20,390 bases of DNA from CAYWFP01 sp964457365 (GTDB lineage Bacteria; Planctomycetota; SZUA-567), in contig CAYWFP010000076.1 of NCBI GenBank assembly GCA_964457365.1, forward strand, positions 1 to 20,390. Direction: 5' to 3'. A program made the position numbers and the translations under genes. Below the pieces are notes generated by a model. It worked only from the letters and a program-made list of their open reading frames with translations, ran no database searches and was not told where the DNA came from. Positions 1 through 8,377 of this stretch are shown piece by piece (within the stretch, counting starts at the first letter, position 1; each line of letters begins with the position of its first letter).

Positions 1-2
1 GC

Positions 3-239
3 CGGCACGACTCCTGCGGCCTGGTCTTCAAGGACTCCTCGGTCAGCAACAGCCACGCCCGGATCGAGCTGCGCGAAGGGAGTTACTGGATCTTCGACCT
101 CGGCAGCACCAACGGCATCGCCGTCAACGGCAAGCCGGTGAAGGAGTCGCCCCTGCAGCCGGGCCAGCGCATCCGCCTCGGCAACGTCACCGTCGGCTTC
201 AAGCAGATTATCCCCCGCCTGGAAAGGAAAGAGGAATGA
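3..239 (+). CDS. FHA-domain protein, C-terminal part (5' end outside window)
   Basis: The frame is open from the window edge to a TGA at 237-239 and gives about 78 residues. They contain the hallmark FHA core: an S-N-S-H motif following DSSV, an aromatic W-I-F-D-L strand, then GSTNG followed by I-x-V-N-G, and the final L-x-x-G-x-x-I-x-x-G strand pair. FHA domains bind phosphothreonine peptides. The Ser/His and the Asn of GSTNG are the expected ligand-contacting residues and all are present. The protein ends about 15 residues after the domain, so FHA is C-terminal here; whatever precedes it is unseen. It lies 13 bp upstream of scpB in the same direction, so the two are probably cotranscribed. 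A link to the Ser/Thr kinase at 12047 is possible but is inference only. Confidence 0.88.
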   Translation, partial: RHDSCGLVFKDSSVSNSHARIELREGSYWIFDLGSTNGIAVNGKPVKESPLQPGQRIRLGNVTVGFKQIIPRLERKEE

Positions 240-252
240 AAAGGAGCGTCAC

Positions 253-1161
253 TTGAGCGAGAGCGAACGTGTAGAGACGAGCGACCCCGGCGAGTCGGAG
301 GAGACGACCGCGGTGGCCGAATCGGAGAACGAAACCGCGGTCGACGCTGCCGCCGACGAGGCGGCGGAGAGCGAATCGTCGGTGGCGGACGATTCGGCGC
401 CGGAGGTCGAAGAGGGCGAGGACGAAGCCGACGAGGCCGGGTGCCTGCTGCCGCTGGCGGGGGTGGTCGAGGCGGTGCTCATCGGCGCACGGCACGCGCT
501 GACGCCGAAGCAGATAGCCCGTTGCGTCGGCAAGGGCACGCGCGTGGACGCGGTACGCGCGGTCATCGACGAGTTGAACGCGCATTACCTGGAGGCCGGC
601 CGCGCCTTCGAGATCGTCGAGACGGCCGGGAAGTTCCAGTTCATGACCCGCCCCGAGTACGCCCCGCATTTGCAGAAGCTTTACGGCGGGAGCAAGAAGA
701 AGGACGAACGCAAGCTCAGTCCCGCGGCGCTGGACACGCTCAGCATCATCGCCTACAAGCAGCCGCTGACCCGCGTCGAGGTCGAGACCGTCCGCGGCGT
801 CAACTGCGGGCCGGTGCTGCGCGGGCTGATCGAACGCGGCAGCGTGCGCGTGGTGGGGAAGAAGACCGACGTGGTCGGCCAGCCGCTTCTCTACGGCACG
901 ACGCCGGCGTTCCTGGAGGAGTTCGGCCTGGCCTCGCTGGAGATGCTGCCGATGCTGCACGAGCTGCGGCAGGCGACCGGCACCGAGGAGCCGCTGCCGG
1001 AGGAAGGGGGCGAGGTGCAACTGACCGTCCTCGACGGCGACGATGACGCGGACGAAGAAGACGAGATCGACGACGAGATCGAAGACGAGGACGACGAAGA
1101 GGAAGACGAGGACGACGGAGAGGAAGACGAGGGCGACGGAGAGGAAGACGAGGACGACTGA
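253..1161 (+). CDS. scpB: Segregation and condensation protein B, with long acidic N- and C-terminal tails
   Basis: ScpB is the kleisin-associated winged-helix subunit of the bacterial condensin (SMC-ScpA-ScpB) that compacts and segregates chromosomes. The core spans about residues 66-235 of 302. The first winged helix includes VVEAVLIGA and the region ending MTRPEYAPHL. The second is marked by LSPAALDTLSIIAYKQPLTR, the best family signature, followed by RGVNCGPVLRGLIERG and the terminal LYGTTPAFLEEFGL. The start is a TTG at 253, chosen because GGAG (243-246) sits 6 nt upstream and no ATG fits. The family is usually about 180-220 residues. The excess here is an acidic, Ser/Glu/Asp-rich N-tail (residues 1-62) and a C-tail (about 258-302) made almost wholly of Asp and Glu. 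scpA is not in the window; in many bacteria it lies next to scpB. Confidence 0.95.
   Translation: MSESERVETSDPGESEETTAVAESENETAVDAAADEAAESESSVADDSAPEVEEGEDEADEAGCLLPLAGVVEAVLIGARHALTPKQIARCVGKGTRVDAVRAVIDELNAHYLEAGRAFEIVETAGKFQFMTRPEYAPHLQKLYGGSKKKDERKLSPAALDTLSIIAYKQPLTRVEVETVRGVNCGPVLRGLIERGSVRVVGKKTDVVGQPLLYGTTPAFLEEFGLASLEMLPMLHELRQATGTEEPLPEEGGEVQLTVLDGDDDADEEDEIDDEIEDEDDEEEDEDDGEEDEGDGEEDEDD
1099..1158 (+). repeat. 21-bp tandem repeat inside scpB, about 2.9 copies
   Basis: Three consecutive units start at 1099, 1120 and 1141, each opening with GAGGAAGACGAG. They differ at one base (GAC versus GGC at 1132-1134), and the last is cut short by the stop codon at 1159. Each unit encodes a seven-residue acidic block of the form EEDE(D/G)DG. 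The preceding bases (from about 1045) are related but degenerate Asp/Glu codons. Slippage expansion of an acidic tail is the simplest explanation. Confidence 0.85.
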
Positions 1162-1220
1162 CGTTCCGCGCCGAGTCCGCATCCTTCGCTCAAGCGCCGC
1201 CGGAATAACAAAGAATTCAC

Positions 1221-1248
1221 TTGCCTTCCGGCGCGCCAGGCCTACACT
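1221..1248 (+). promoter_or_regulatory. Predicted sigma70-type promoter for fusA
   Basis: TTGCCT (1221-1226) and TACACT (1243-1248) are separated by 16 bp in the 159-bp gap between scpB and fusA. The predicted start near 1255 would give a leader of about 65 nt. No strong intrinsic terminator was seen after scpB, so read-through from upstream is also possible. Confidence 0.55.
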
Positions 1249-1320
1249 TTTTCCTTCCGTACGGGCCGCTCGCGATGCGCGGGCGGCTCTTGACGTTTCG
1301 CCACCGATGGAGAACGAGCG

Positions 1321-3382
1321 ATGCCCAGAACCCACCCCCTGGAGAAGATGCGCAACATCGGCATCATGGCCCACATCGACGCGGGCAAGACCACCACCAC
1401 CGAGCGCATCCTCTATTACACCGGCAAGAGCCATAAGATCGGCGAGGTCCACGACGGCCAGGCGACGATGGACTGGATGGCGCAGGAGCAGGAACGCGGC
1501 ATCACCATCACCTCCGCGGCCACCACCTGCGAGTGGCGCGAGTGCCAGATCAACATCATCGACACCCCCGGCCACGTCGACTTCACCGTCGAGGTCGAGC
1601 GGAGCCTGCGCGTGCTGGCCGGCGCCATCGGCCTCTTCTGCGCGGTCGGCGGCGTGGAGCCGCAGTCGGAGACGGTCTGGCGGCAGGCGGAGAAGTACGA
1701 CGTCCCCCGCATCGCCTTCGTCAACAAGATGGACCGCGCCGGCGCCGACTTCTTCGGCGTGGTGCAGCAGATCGAGAACGAACTCGGCGCCAATGCCGTG
1801 CCGGTGAACGTCCCCATCGGCTGCGAGAGCGACTTCCGCGGCATCGTCGACCTGGTCCGTGACATCGCCGTCTTCTACGAGGACGACGAATCGAGCCGGA
1901 TGGGCATGCGCTTCCGCGAAGAGCCCGTCCCCGGGGAATTGCGCGAGGAGGTCGACCGCTGGCGGCGTAACCTGCTGGAAAAGGTCAGCGAGGTCGACGA
2001 GCACCTGCTGGAGAAGTTCTGCGCGGACGAGCCGATCGCCGAGGACGAGTTGCGCGCGGTCATCCGCAAGGCCACGCACGCGCACATGATCTGCCCGGTG
2101 CTCTGCGGCAGCGCCTTCAAGAACAAGGGCGTGCAGCGGCTGCTGGACGCGGTGGTCGATTACCTGCCGAGCCCGGTGGACCTGCCGCCCATCAGCGGCA
2201 AGTGCCTGGAGGGCAAGCCCATCGAGCGCGTGCCCAAGGACAACGGCCGCCTCGCGGCGCTGGCGTTCAAGGTCATGGCCGACAAGCATATCGGCAAGCT
2301 CATCTTCGTCCGCGTCTACTCCGGGACCCTGGGGGCCGGCAGCTACGTCTACAACGCCACGCAGAAGAAGAAGCAGCGCGTGGGGAGGCTTCTGAAGATG
2401 CACGCCATCCGCCAGGAAGCGGTCGACGCCTTGTACTCCGGCGAGATCGGCGCGGTGGTCGGCATGAGCGACACCGTCACCGGCGACACCATCTGCGCCG
2501 AGGAACACCCGATCATCCTTGAGGCCATCGAGTTCCCCGCGCCGGTGCTGAGCATCGCCGTCCGCGCGCGCGAGCGCAAGGATCGCGACAAGCTCGGCAA
2601 GGCGCTGGTCCGGCTCGCCGAGGAGGATCCGACCTTCGTCGTCCATACCGATCCGGAGACCGAGGACACGATCATCTCCGGCATGGGCGAATTGCACCTG
2701 GAGATCATCGCCGATCGACTCCGACGCGAGTTCGACGTCAACGTCGAGGTCGGCGCGCCGGAGGTGGCCTACCGCGAGACCATCACCGCCACGGTCGAGC
2801 TGGACAAGCGCTACGCCAAGCAGACCGGCGGCCGGGGCCAGTTCGCCCAGATGCAGCTTGTCGTCGAGCCGCTGGACCCGGGGCAGGGCTTCGAGTTCCT
2901 GAACGAGATCGTCGGCGGCGCCATTCCCAAGGAGTACATCCCCGCCATCGAGCGCGGCGTCATCGACGCGATGCAGAAGGGCGTCTGGGCGGGCTACCCG
3001 GTGGTCGACGTGCGCGCGCGCCTCGTCGACGGCAAGCACCACGAGGTCGACTCCTCCGAGCAGGCCTTCCGCACCTGTGCCTCGATGACCTTCAAGGAGG
3101 CGTTTTTGAAAGGCAACCCGGAGCTTCTGGAGCCGATGATGAGCGTCAACGTCGTCGTCTCCGAGGAGTTCGCCGGCGCGGTGACGGGCAACCTCTGCGG
3201 CAAGCGCGGGCGCGTCAGCGGCATGGAGACGCAGGGCAACGCGCAGGTCATCCGCGGCATGGTGCCGCTGGCGAACATGTTCGGATACGCCTCGGAGCTG
3301 CGCAACGCCACCTCCGGCCGCGGCAGCTTCACCATGCACTTCGAGCACTACGAGGCCGTCCCCTTCGGCATCGCCGAGGAGA

Positions 3383-3411
<29 letters not shown>
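1321..3411 (+). CDS. fusA: Translation elongation factor G
   Basis: Ribosomal translocase GTPase of 696 residues, the normal EF-G length. GTPase motifs are G1 AHIDAGKTT (17-25), switch I/G2 around RGITITSAATT (59-69), G3 DTPGH (81-85), G4 NKMD (135-138) and a G5 loop near CGSAFKNKG (262-270). Domain II carries GKLIFVRVYSGTL. Domains III-V carry SGMGELHLEI, KQTGGRGQF, VGGAIPKEYIPA, AGYPVVDV, HEVDSSE and the terminal GNAQVIRGMVPLANMFGYA and GRGSF segments. The ATG at 1321 has GGAG at 1309-1312, 8 nt upstream. It is not in a str operon: no rpsL, rpsG or tuf lies beside it. Phyla such as spirochaetes and planctomycetes carry two divergent EF-G copies, one for translocation and one for recycling. 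I cannot tell from this sequence alone whether this is a main copy or a paralogue. Confidence 0.96.
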
Positions 3412-3813
<402 letters not shown>

Positions 3814-4056
3814 GCCATTCTCCTAATGCGCGCCCCGCGAGGGCGTCTGATATTGTTCTGGCGAACGTGACGAACAGGCGCAAGCCCGCATCACGTAGGA
3901 AACGGCCATATCGAATATCCATGACGATTCTTGGCGTGATCTTGCGAAATTGTGAGATTTACGTTGCAGGTGGAAACATCAGCGGGAAATGGTCCGCAGC
4001 GCTGGCCGCCTATTCCCTGTTTTCGAGCTCGCGGGCGGTTCTGAACGGGCCGAATG
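3814..4056. other. Spacer without a recognisable gene
   Basis: Together with the remnant at 3383-3813 this makes up the 645-bp gap between fusA and the DUF1854 gene. About 3850-3980 is noticeably more AT-rich than the rest of the window, which fits a former promoter region for the decayed minus-strand gene. I could not find a convincing -35/-10 pair, hairpin or RNA gene in it. Confidence 0.5.
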
Positions 4057-4545
4057 TCACAGCAGTTTGGCCAGTTGCGCTCGGCTGGGCGGGTCGAGCG
4101 TTTCGACCGAGGGGATGACGTAGCGATTGCCCATCGCGTCCTTGATCACGACATGGTCGGGGCCGAGGTGGCGGACGTTCTTGTTCGCGTCGCCGAAGGC
4201 GAAACTCCGCGGCCCGCGGTCGGTCTCGACTTCCAGGCGGAAGCTGCTGCGCGAGGAGCTGACGTGGTTGACCGCGGTGATGCGCGGCATGTAGTAACGT
4301 CGCTGGAGTTCCTCCTCCGCGAGCGCGCGCGATTCGGCCGGGACGTGGGCGAGGCTCGGCAGCATGATCACCTCCTCGCCCTTCTCGTCGAGAAAGCTGA
4401 TCTCCCCGTCCGACGCGCTCAGGGGCCGCGGTCGGACCAGCCTGACGCCGATCTCGTCGTCGCCGTCGGCGAAACGCAGCACGAGCTTGTCGCCTTTGCG
4501 GGCGAGGGCGAATTCGCGCGGCGGGGTTCCGGACGAGTCGCTCAT
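4057..4545 (-). CDS. DUF1854 family protein (cyanophycin-associated type)
   Basis: 162 residues. From memory of the family, the sequence matches DUF1854 proteins, which accompany a particular ABC exporter in cyanophycin gene clusters of proteobacteria. The pattern includes VRLVRPRPLSA, a block ending ISFLDEKGEEV, EELQRRYYMP followed by ITAV, FRLEVETDRGPRSFAF and, near the end, DAMGNRYVIPSVETLD. No catalytic motif is apparent and its biochemical role is not known to me. There is no signal peptide or membrane helix. The ATG overlaps the TGA of the ABC gene (ATGA at 4545-4542), and GGAGG lies just upstream, so translation is coupled and the two products probably act together. No cyanophycin synthetase or cyanophycinase is in the window. 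Confidence 0.8.
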   Translation of the reverse strand: MSDSSGTPPREFALARKGDKLVLRFADGDDEIGVRLVRPRPLSASDGEISFLDEKGEEVIMLPSLAHVPAESRALAEEELQRRYYMPRITAVNHVSSSRSSFRLEVETDRGPRSFAFGDANKNVRHLGPDHVVIKDAMGNRYVIPSVETLDPPSRAQLAKLL

Positions 4546-6848
4546 TCCCTCCAGGCCTCCTGTTCGCTGCGCAGCTTGTTGATGTCCGACTGCATCTTGA
4601 CCAGCTTGCTGAAGATCCCGTCCGCGCGCGCCAGCAGCTCCGCGTGCGTGCCGATCTCGGCGACCTTCCCGTCGTCGAGCACCACCAGGCGGTCGGCGTT
4701 GCGCAGGGTCGAGAGGCGGTGGGCGATGGCGATGGTGGTGCGGTTCTTGACCAGCGTGGCGATGGCGTCCTGGATCCTCTTCTCCGTTTCCGCGTCCACC
4801 GAGGAGGTGGCCTCGTCCAGGATCAGGATCGGCGGATCGTGCAGGATGGCGCGGGCGATGGCCACGCGCTGCTTCTCCCCGCCCGAGAGGCCCAAGCCCC
4901 CTTCGCCGATGACGGTGTCGTAACCGTCCTCCTTGGCCAGAATGAAGTCGTGCGCGTGCGCCGCGCGCGCGGCGGCGACGACCTCGGCGAAGCTCGCCCC
5001 GGGCTTGTAGTAGCGCAGGTTCTCGAGAATGCTGTCGTGAAAGAGGAACGTCTCCTGCATGACGATGCCGATCTGGCGGCGATAGTCGTCGAGGCGGTAG
5101 TCGCGGACGTCGGTGCCGTCGACGCGCAGCGCTCCCTCGTCGACGTCCCAGAAACGGCAGAGCAGGTTGATCAGCGTGCTCTTTCCCACGCCGGACTTGC
5201 CCACCAGGCCGATCATCTCGCCCGGTTCGACGGTGAAGGAGACGCCCTTGATCACCTCCTGCCCGCGCTCGTAGCTGAAGCGGACGCGGTCGAACTCCAC
5301 GCGCGCCCGCAGGCGCGGCACCGGCTTGGCGTCGGCGCGCTCGTGGGTCTCGGGTTTCTCGTCGAGGAAGGCGAAGATGCGCTCGGCCGCGGCCATGGCC
5401 CGCGTCATCCAGTTGAAGAGCATCGAGAACCACTGCAGCGGTCCGTAGAAGAGCCAGATGTAATGGACGAAGGCCATCAGCGTGCCGATGGTGAAGGTCT
5501 CGGTGGTGATGGCCTGGTGGCCGCCGTAGGCCCAGCAGGCGGTGACGCCAAGGCCCATCACCAGGAACATGCTGCGCTGGAAGAGCAGGAACGAGTGCTC
5601 TATCCTGACCTCCAGGTCGCGCATGCTGTCGCTGGTCTTGTCGAAGGCGGCCGAGCGCGCCTCCTGCCGGGCGCAGGCCTTGACGGTCTTGATACCGCTG
5701 ACCGATTCGTGGAGTTGGGTATGGAGCCAGCCGTGGAGGTTGCCGTGGCGGTGGAAGAGCGGCCGCAGCACGGTCATGAAGTACCGCCCGCGCATCAGCA
5801 GCAGCGGCACCGGGATGAAGATGATCAGCGCCAGCATCCAGTTCATCCACAGCAGCACCCCGGCGATGCCCAGCAGCAGCAGCGAGTTGACCAGGAAGAA
5901 GGGCATACCGTCGACGAGGAAGTGGAGGATCTGTCCGGTGTCCTGCATGATGCGCGCGGTGATGTGCCCGGACTCCTTGCGGCCGAAGTAGGCCAGGCGC
6001 AGCGTCTGCGCGTGCGCATGCATGCGGTTTCTCAAGTCGGTGGTCAGGTTCGCCGCCAGCCAGGCGCTGATGCGGCCGCTGCCGAGCTGCAGCGCGAATC
6101 CCAGCACGTAGAGCCCGGCCATGGCCCCGATCCAGAACGGCAGCCGCCCCAGCGCTCCCTCGCCGATGACCTGGTCGACGATGGTCTTGGTCACCAGCGG
6201 CGGCAGAAGCTGCGTCAGCACGTTGGCCAGCGTCAGCGCCAGCAGCAGGATCATCTGCGGCCGGTAGGCGCGCAGTTGCCCCAGCAGGCGCACGAGGATC
6301 TTGAACGTAGGCACGCACGCCGAACACGGTGCGCCGCGCTCCAGCAGCGGGGCGTTGCAGCGCGGGCAGTAGGCGTGGTCGGCCTGCGGTTCGGGCTGGA
6401 CCAGTGTGTGCCCGCGGATGACGTCGCTGGCCACGCGGGCCATGCGCGCGGCCTGGGGCACGCAGGATTTCGTATAGTAGAGAAGGATCGTCTCCTCCGA
6501 CGGCGCGGCGTCCTTCTTGTCTTGCTCGTCCGCTGCGGGCGCGGGGTCGTCCGGCTCGGGCGTGCCGTGTACGGCCACCAGCCGCGCGCTGCCGAAGAGT
6601 TCGTCCACGCGCACGCTTTTCAGCCCCTGGAGCGGCCGGACGGCGCTGGCGCCGGTATCGTCCAGGGCCGCCAGGTGGCTTTCGGTCAGCACCAGCCAGC
6701 CCTTGCCGAAACGCCGCGCCAGCGTCAGGTCGCCCGCGAAGACGTAGCGCGCCTCGCCGACGTCCAGCTCCGCCAGGTGCCGGCGCGTCTCTGCCGGCAG
6801 CTCCGCGTCGGGGGCGTCTACGGGTGTTGTCGGGTCGTTCTCGTTCAT
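4542..6848 (-). CDS. ABC exporter-type transporter (fused TMD-NBD) with N-terminal zinc ribbon, DUF1854-associated
   Basis: A 768-residue half-transporter, longer than the roughly 580-residue MsbA-type norm because of an N-terminal extension of about 185 residues. The extension has a beta-rich segment (residues 30-130, possibly PH-like) and a CX2C-X10-CX2C zinc ribbon at Cys161, 164, 175 and 178. An exporter-type membrane domain (about 195-485, six predicted helices) and an ATPase follow: Walker A GKSGVGKST (550-558), Q-loop Gln598, signature LSGGE (654-658), Walker B ILILDE (674-679), D-loop SSVD and H-loop His710. All catalytic residues are intact. The tail (745-768) is charged and helical. 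The ATG at 6848 was preferred over an in-frame TTG at 6893, which has no ribosome-binding site, although 6848 also lacks a clear one. The substrate is unknown; cyanophycin-linked transport is the family precedent. Confidence 0.9.
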   Translation of the reverse strand: MNENDPTTPVDAPDAELPAETRRHLAELDVGEARYVFAGDLTLARRFGKGWLVLTESHLAALDDTGASAVRPLQGLKSVRVDELFGSARLVAVHGTPEPDDPAPAADEQDKKDAAPSEETILLYYTKSCVPQAARMARVASDVIRGHTLVQPEPQADHAYCPRCNAPLLERGAPCSACVPTFKILVRLLGQLRAYRPQMILLLALTLANVLTQLLPPLVTKTIVDQVIGEGALGRLPFWIGAMAGLYVLGFALQLGSGRISAWLAANLTTDLRNRMHAHAQTLRLAYFGRKESGHITARIMQDTGQILHFLVDGMPFFLVNSLLLLGIAGVLLWMNWMLALIIFIPVPLLLMRGRYFMTVLRPLFHRHGNLHGWLHTQLHESVSGIKTVKACARQEARSAAFDKTSDSMRDLEVRIEHSFLLFQRSMFLVMGLGVTACWAYGGHQAITTETFTIGTLMAFVHYIWLFYGPLQWFSMLFNWMTRAMAAAERIFAFLDEKPETHERADAKPVPRLRARVEFDRVRFSYERGQEVIKGVSFTVEPGEMIGLVGKSGVGKSTLINLLCRFWDVDEGALRVDGTDVRDYRLDDYRRQIGIVMQETFLFHDSILENLRYYKPGASFAEVVAAARAAHAHDFILAKEDGYDTVIGEGGLGLSGGEKQRVAIARAILHDPPILILDEATSSVDAETEKRIQDAIATLVKNRTTIAIAHRLSTLRNADRLVVLDDGKVAEIGTHAELLARADGIFSKLVKMQSDINKLRSEQEAWRE

Positions 6849-6858
6849 GGTCTGGTTT

Positions 6859-6864
6859 ACTATA
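6859..6864 (-). promoter_or_regulatory. Possible -10 element for the ABC transporter gene
   Basis: TATAGT on the minus strand ends 10 nt before the ATG. The predicted start would leave a leader of only about 4 nt, consistent with the lack of a Shine-Dalgarno sequence. No good -35 lies at 16-18 bp, so this is weak. Confidence 0.3.
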
Positions 6865-6973
6865 CGCGACAAGGCGGGAATCGCTTCTAACAAAAATCAA
6901 AAGTTTCTACTCGACCGCGTCTTCGCCCCGCCGTCGATCTAACGCGGTCCCAACAGAAGAAACCGGGCCGACG

Positions 6974-6982
6974 TGGTATGAT
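6974..6982 (+). promoter_or_regulatory. Extended -10 promoter for the substrate-binding protein gene
   Basis: TGGTATGAT is an extended -10 (TGN plus TATGAT) in the 170-bp divergent gap. The -35 region is poor, as is usual for extended -10 promoters. The predicted leader is about 30 nt and includes GGAG at 7008-7011. Confidence 0.45.
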
Positions 6983-7018
6983 GGTGGCGTCCGTTAGGTC
7001 TTGTATGGGAGAAGCATC

Positions 7019-8371
7019 ATGCGTTCGATTCTCGCTCTCTGCCTTGCCCTCCTCGTCTCGGTGTACGCCTGCGCGCAGGACGGCCTCGTCCTCGCCACCA
7101 TTGAGTGGGAGCCGTACGTCGGCAGCAGCGTCCGCGACAACGGTTTCGTCGCCGACGTCGTTCGCGCGGCGCTCGCGGCCGGCGGCCGGGGCGAGCCCGA
7201 GGCCCGGGTGCTGCCGTGGACGCGCGCGCTCAAGGGGACGCTTTCGGGAAAGAACGCCGGCGTCTTCCCGCTCTATTTCACCGAAGAGCGCGCGCGGATC
7301 TTCCACCTCTCCGAACCCATCCCCGGCGGGCCGCTGGTGCTGATGAAGCGCGCGGACGCGCCCGTCGACTATAGCGGGAAGGTGACGGAGCTTAGGCCCT
7401 ACCGCATCGGAGTGGTGACCGGCTACTCCAACACCCCGGAGTTCGACGCGGCGGCGTATCTCAAGAAGGACGCCGGTCCGAGCGATCTGGCCAATCTCAA
7501 GAAGCTGATCCACGGCCGGCTCGACCTGATCGTCATCGACCGGCTGGTGGCCGAGCGCATGCTCTCCCGGCCGGAACTGGCGAAGTACAGGAACGAGGTG
7601 GAACCGGTCGATCCGCCGCTGGCGATCAAGCCGCTCTACGTGGCCTTCTCGCGCGCGCATCCGCAGGGGCGGGCCGCCCGTGACGCTTTCAACACCGGGC
7701 TGAAGACGATCACGGAGAACGGAACGCTGAAGGCGGTCTTCGAGCGCCACGGCGTGGGCCATGTCTTCGCCGAGCAGTTGCAGGCGCAGGAACCGGCCGC
7801 CGAGACGCCCGCGCCGAAAGCCGAGGCGCCGAAGGAGGAACCGGTGGCCGAAACGGCCGAACCCGCTGCCGCAGAGGCCGAGCCGGCCGGCGAGAGCTAT
7901 CCCGACCTGCCGCCGGTCGAGGCGGATTGGGACGCGCCGGCGATGCCGGAGGCCGAGTACGAGCGCGGCGTGGTGATGCGCTTTCCGCGCCTGCCGGCAG
8001 AGCTGGCCAGGCAACGGGCGTTCTATATCGAGCTCGTTTACGCCGCGATGAAGAAGACCGAGGACGATTTTCTCTACGACTACGAGAAGGCCGCGCCCTC
8101 GAAAGCGGAATACCCCACCGCCGCCGCGCAGATCGCGGCTCTCGGAACGGCCGATGTCGAGGTGGTCTGGTACACCGCCAACGAGAAGCTCCAGCGGGAG
8201 TTCAAGGCCGTGCAGATCCCGCTGGCGGACCTGGGCGGCCCGGCGGATCGCTATCTCTACTTCCACAAGCGCGAGAGCGCGCTCGCCGGACAGGTCAAGG
8301 ATGCGCTGGCGCTGATGGCCAAGGACGGCGAGTTGAAGCCGATCTTCGAGAAGTACAAGGCCGGTTTCTGA
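7019..8371 (+). CDS. Secreted protein with one full and one shortened family-3 solute-binding domain
   Basis: 450 residues from the ATG at 7019, chosen because GGAG (7008-7011) is 7 nt upstream and a signal peptide follows immediately (MRSILALCLALLVSVYACAQ, probable cleavage after ACA). Residues about 22-255 resemble an amino-acid-type SBP_bac_3 domain: LATIEWEPYVG, a GFVADVVRAAL helix, PWTRAL, FPLYFTEERARIFHLSEPI, YRIGVVTGYSNTPEF, GRLDLIVIDRLVAERML, and NTGLKTITENGTLKAVFERHG. A Pro/Ala/Glu linker covers about 258-300. The rest (about 305-450) looks like the outer parts of a second such domain: FYIELVYAAM, DVEVVWYTANEKLQREFKAVQIPL, YLYFHK, then directly the terminal helix VKDALALMAKDGELKPIFEKY. 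The middle of that domain is missing. No permease or ATPase for uptake is adjacent; the nearby ABC protein is exporter-type and divergent. It may be a sensor-like or orphan periplasmic binder. Confidence 0.8.
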   Translation: MRSILALCLALLVSVYACAQDGLVLATIEWEPYVGSSVRDNGFVADVVRAALAAGGRGEPEARVLPWTRALKGTLSGKNAGVFPLYFTEERARIFHLSEPIPGGPLVLMKRADAPVDYSGKVTELRPYRIGVVTGYSNTPEFDAAAYLKKDAGPSDLANLKKLIHGRLDLIVIDRLVAERMLSRPELAKYRNEVEPVDPPLAIKPLYVAFSRAHPQGRAARDAFNTGLKTITENGTLKAVFERHGVGHVFAEQLQAQEPAAETPAPKAEAPKEEPVAETAEPAAAEAEPAGESYPDLPPVEADWDAPAMPEAEYERGVVMRFPRLPAELARQRAFYIELVYAAMKKTEDDFLYDYEKAAPSKAEYPTAAAQIAALGTADVEVVWYTANEKLQREFKAVQIPLADLGGPADRYLYFHKRESALAGQVKDALALMAKDGELKPIFEKYKAGF

Positions 8372-8377
8372 CCTTCT

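Noticed and set aside
208..3348. Minus-strand open frame of about 1046 codons opposite scpB and fusA
   Set aside because: It is a His/Arg/Asp/Leu-rich shadow created by GC-rich third positions of fusA. It has no recognisable domain, and scpB and fusA are certain.
3867..4118. Plus-strand 83-codon ORF in the AT-richer spacer
   Set aside because: It has no ribosome-binding site or recognisable motif, and its 3' part overlaps the DUF1854 gene.
4644..6890. Plus-strand open frame of about 748 codons opposite the ABC gene
   Set aside because: Shadow frame with biased composition; the ABC transporter on the other strand has all motifs intact.
7019..7080. Lipoprotein signal (VYAC) in the binding protein
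   Set aside because: The -2 Tyr does not fit a lipobox; a standard cleavage after ACA is more likely, so it is not called a lipoprotein.
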